Source: an uncultured Bacteroidales bacterium (lineage in GTDB: Bacteria > Bacteroidota > Bacteroidia > Bacteroidales > Paludibacteraceae). Taken from it: DNA of 64,000 nucleotides. The notes under the pieces were generated by a model. The model did not search any database and was not told where the DNA came from. It was given only the letters and a program-made list of their open reading frames with translations. The first letter of the stretch is position 1, and the number at the start of each line of letters is the position of its first letter. Where the stretch lies: NCBI GenBank assembly GCA_946186915.1, contig CAMHOY010000012.1:1-64000 (forward strand). The letters are read 5' to 3'. Shown here one piece after another: positions 62,445 to 64,000 of the stretch. The position numbers and the translations under genes are program-made.

Positions 62445-63731
62445 TTAGTGCTCGATGATTTCGTAGGCCCAAGGCTGCAGATCGAAGTGTTCACCGCTCT
62501 CCAGCGTGACACTTTGCGCTTGGTCACTCATGTTCATGACGGCGATGACGGTATTGGTGTGCCAGCGTCCTTCTTTGCTGCGCTTGCAAGCGAAGATTGC
62601 CTCGTTGTCACACGCAATGCGCTCCATCGGGGCACCGACCTCCGGACTGAACAATGCTTTGTTGCGTTTGCGCAGAGCGTTTAACTGTTTGTATAACGCA
62701 CCTTGTGAAAAGGTCTCGTCGGTGTCAATCAGGTCTTTCTCGAAGAACTCCAGGCGGTGGTGGTTACCGCTGATCTGACCCGTGTACATCATCGGCATGC
62801 CGGGTACTACATAGCAGAAAGCGGCAAACAGATTGACTGCATCGCCCATCCGTTCTTGCTCTGTGCCGTTCCAGCTGTTCTCGTCATGATTGGTGATGAA
62901 ATTCATGCGAATGGCTTCAGGGCGAATCATGGTATCTGCTTTCGCAAAGTACGCCCATAAGTCCTCTACGCCTTTTTTGCCTTGTGCCACTTCGTTCATG
63001 ATATGATGCAGCGTCCAGCCGTAATACATGTCGAAAGCTGTTTCTGTGAGTTCATCGGCTTTGTCCTCATCCTCCGCGAGGGTAAACATATTCGGATGCG
63101 TCTGATGCAGGTCTGCCATGGCCCAGTTCCAGAAGTCTGTTGGCACTTCGCCTGCTACGTCGCAGCGGAAACCGTCGATACCTATTGAGTCCATCCACCA
63201 ATGCATGGATTTAAGCATCTCGTTGCGCATGTCCTGGTTATCGTAGTTCAGTTTGGAGATATCCGTCCAGTCATACTGAACCATCAGGTTTCCAAGACTG
63301 TCGCGATAGTGCCAGCCTTCGTTCTTTGTCCACTCGCTATCCGGTGCCGTGTGGTTGGCTACCCAGTCGAGAATCACTTTGAAACCTTGCTTATGGGCGG
63401 CTTTAAGGAAATGCTCGAAGTCTGCACGCGTACCGAATTCCGGATTGATGGCGCAGTAGTCTATGATAGAGTAGTAACTGCCGAGCGTACCCTTACGGGT
63501 GATTTTGCCGATAGGTTGACAAGGCATCACCCAGATGATGTTGACGCCGTTGTCCTTGAGCGTCGGAAGCAATGATTCGGCGGCTTGGAAGGTTCCTTCC
63601 GGCGTAGCCTGGCGTACGTTCAGTTCATAGATTGTCGCGTCATATGCAAACTTCGGGTGACGCAACGGAGTGTTTTGGGCACAGCTGATGAATGCCAGCG
63701 CAGCCAGCGCAAATAAGAATGTCTTTTTCAT
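62445..63731 (-). CDS. GH13 alpha-amylase-family lipoprotein
   Basis: The 428-residue protein has a signal with FISC lipobox (Cys near 17), then the GH13 barrel: DWVANHTAPDSEWTK, GFRCDVAGEVPTDFW (nucleophile Asp near 195), TLAEDED (acid/base Glu) and NFITNHDENSWNGTE. It degrades alpha-glucans at the cell surface or periplasm. Compare SusA-like enzymes. It lies next to a second amylase fragment at the window end. Confidence 0.85.
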   Translation of the reverse strand: MKKTFLFALAALAFISCAQNTPLRHPKFAYDATIYELNVRQATPEGTFQAAESLLPTLKDNGVNIIWVMPCQPIGKITRKGTLGSYYSIIDYCAINPEFGTRADFEHFLKAAHKQGFKVILDWVANHTAPDSEWTKNEGWHYRDSLGNLMVQYDWTDISKLNYDNQDMRNEMLKSMHWWMDSIGIDGFRCDVAGEVPTDFWNWAMADLHQTHPNMFTLAEDEDKADELTETAFDMYYGWTLHHIMNEVAQGKKGVEDLWAYFAKADTMIRPEAIRMNFITNHDENSWNGTEQERMGDAVNLFAAFCYVVPGMPMMYTGQISGNHHRLEFFEKDLIDTDETFSQGALYKQLNALRKRNKALFSPEVGAPMERIACDNEAIFACKRSKEGRWHTNTVIAVMNMSDQAQSVTLESGEHFDLQPWAYEIIEH

Positions 63732-63737
63732 AATATC

Positions 63738-64000
63738 TTAATCTTCAATGATCTGGTAGGTTAAGTCTTTGCGATTGATGATGACGGTAACCTTCTTGCC
63801 TAAGTAAATTCGCTGGTAGATGATCTCGTCAGGCCGGTCAATGAGCGGGATGAAGTCGCCGTAGAGTAGCGGCATCGAGTTGCGGCGCAGATGAATCAGT
63901 TCCGCTACGTTATTGCGCATGTCGCGTTCATCCAGGCTCAAGGTCTCGAAGCGCATCATATGACGGTTGTCGGGATCGTTGCCACCCACTTCTCCGTATT
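63738..64000 (-). CDS. GH13 alpha-amylase C-terminal part (cut by window edge)
   Basis: The frame stays open to the window edge. It reads YGEVGGNDPDNRHMMRF, a GH13 C-terminal barrel and domain-C pattern, then NNVAELIHLRRNSMPLLYGDF. The N-terminal part is outside the window. It forms a tandem with the lipoprotein amylase. Confidence 0.75.
   Translation of the reverse strand, partial: YGEVGGNDPDNRHMMRFETLSLDERDMRNNVAELIHLRRNSMPLLYGDFIPLIDRPDEIIYQRIYLGKKVTVIINRKDLTYQIIED

Overview
The window looks like a chromosome segment of an uncultured, gut- or rumen-type member of the Bacteroidales. The clearest signs are promoters with a Bacteroidetes TAnnTTTG -7 box (for example 431-438, 3568-3575, 19081-19088, 48674-48681), genes without strong Shine-Dalgarno sites, a DUF4296 lipoprotein, a WcaJ-like initiating sugar transferase and a GroESL with a Bacteroidetes-type upstream region. 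No rRNA, tRNA or CRISPR array was seen.

Region 1 (about 150-9440) is a defence and peptide island bounded by two perfect 30-bp direct repeats (152-181 and 9411-9440), each an intrinsic terminator. It holds a DUF1016/YhcG-type nuclease, a tiny Cys-rich RiPP precursor followed by an attenuator hairpin and its radical SAM/SPASM maturase, an AAA ATPase overlapping a TOPRIM-like partner, a complete ABC-three-component (ABC-3C) operon and a decayed gene. Region 2 (9440-14200) carries only short minus-strand genes. Several are paralogues starting MAK..., and they are separated by hairpin-rich non-coding DNA, so this looks like a mobile-element or accessory remnant.

Region 3 (14340-44930) is a long plus-strand surface-polysaccharide locus. 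It has glycosyltransferases, two UDP-GlcNAc 2-epimerases, an acyl-supply module (two acyl carrier proteins, FabG-like SDR, KAS III, FkbH-like HAD, AAC(3)-like N-acyltransferase), a polysaccharide deacetylase, PLP aminotransferases, a FemAB-like transferase, a Gfo/Idh/MocA oxidoreductase, a WcaJ-like initiating transferase, an ArnC-like GT2, a pair of half-size SMR flippase subunits and several GT-C-like membrane proteins. Together they could build, N-acylate and membrane-translocate an amino-sugar glycan. Region 4 (44980-64000) is housekeeping: holA, lspA, metK, ribH, aspartokinase, sugar-nucleotide genes, galE, manA, rsmD, a truncated (p)ppGpp synthetase, recR, groESL and an alpha-amylase pair.

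The most unusual feature is how much repetitive DNA there is and how it sits. Minisatellite-like runs of TTAGAG/GTTAGTGA/GAAAGAGTGA type fill most gene spacers, follow the direction of transcription, supply start and stop codons, and also occur inside many ORFs in frame. Palindromic CCCTTCCC...GGGAAGGG modules do the same. A second group of hairpin-rich non-coding elements (copies at 1-57, 9983-10385, 13031-13361, 18289-18738, 18763-18983) have terminal inverted repeats and stems that change sequence between copies while keeping pairing. These are the best candidates here for an undescribed system, together with the RiPP cluster.
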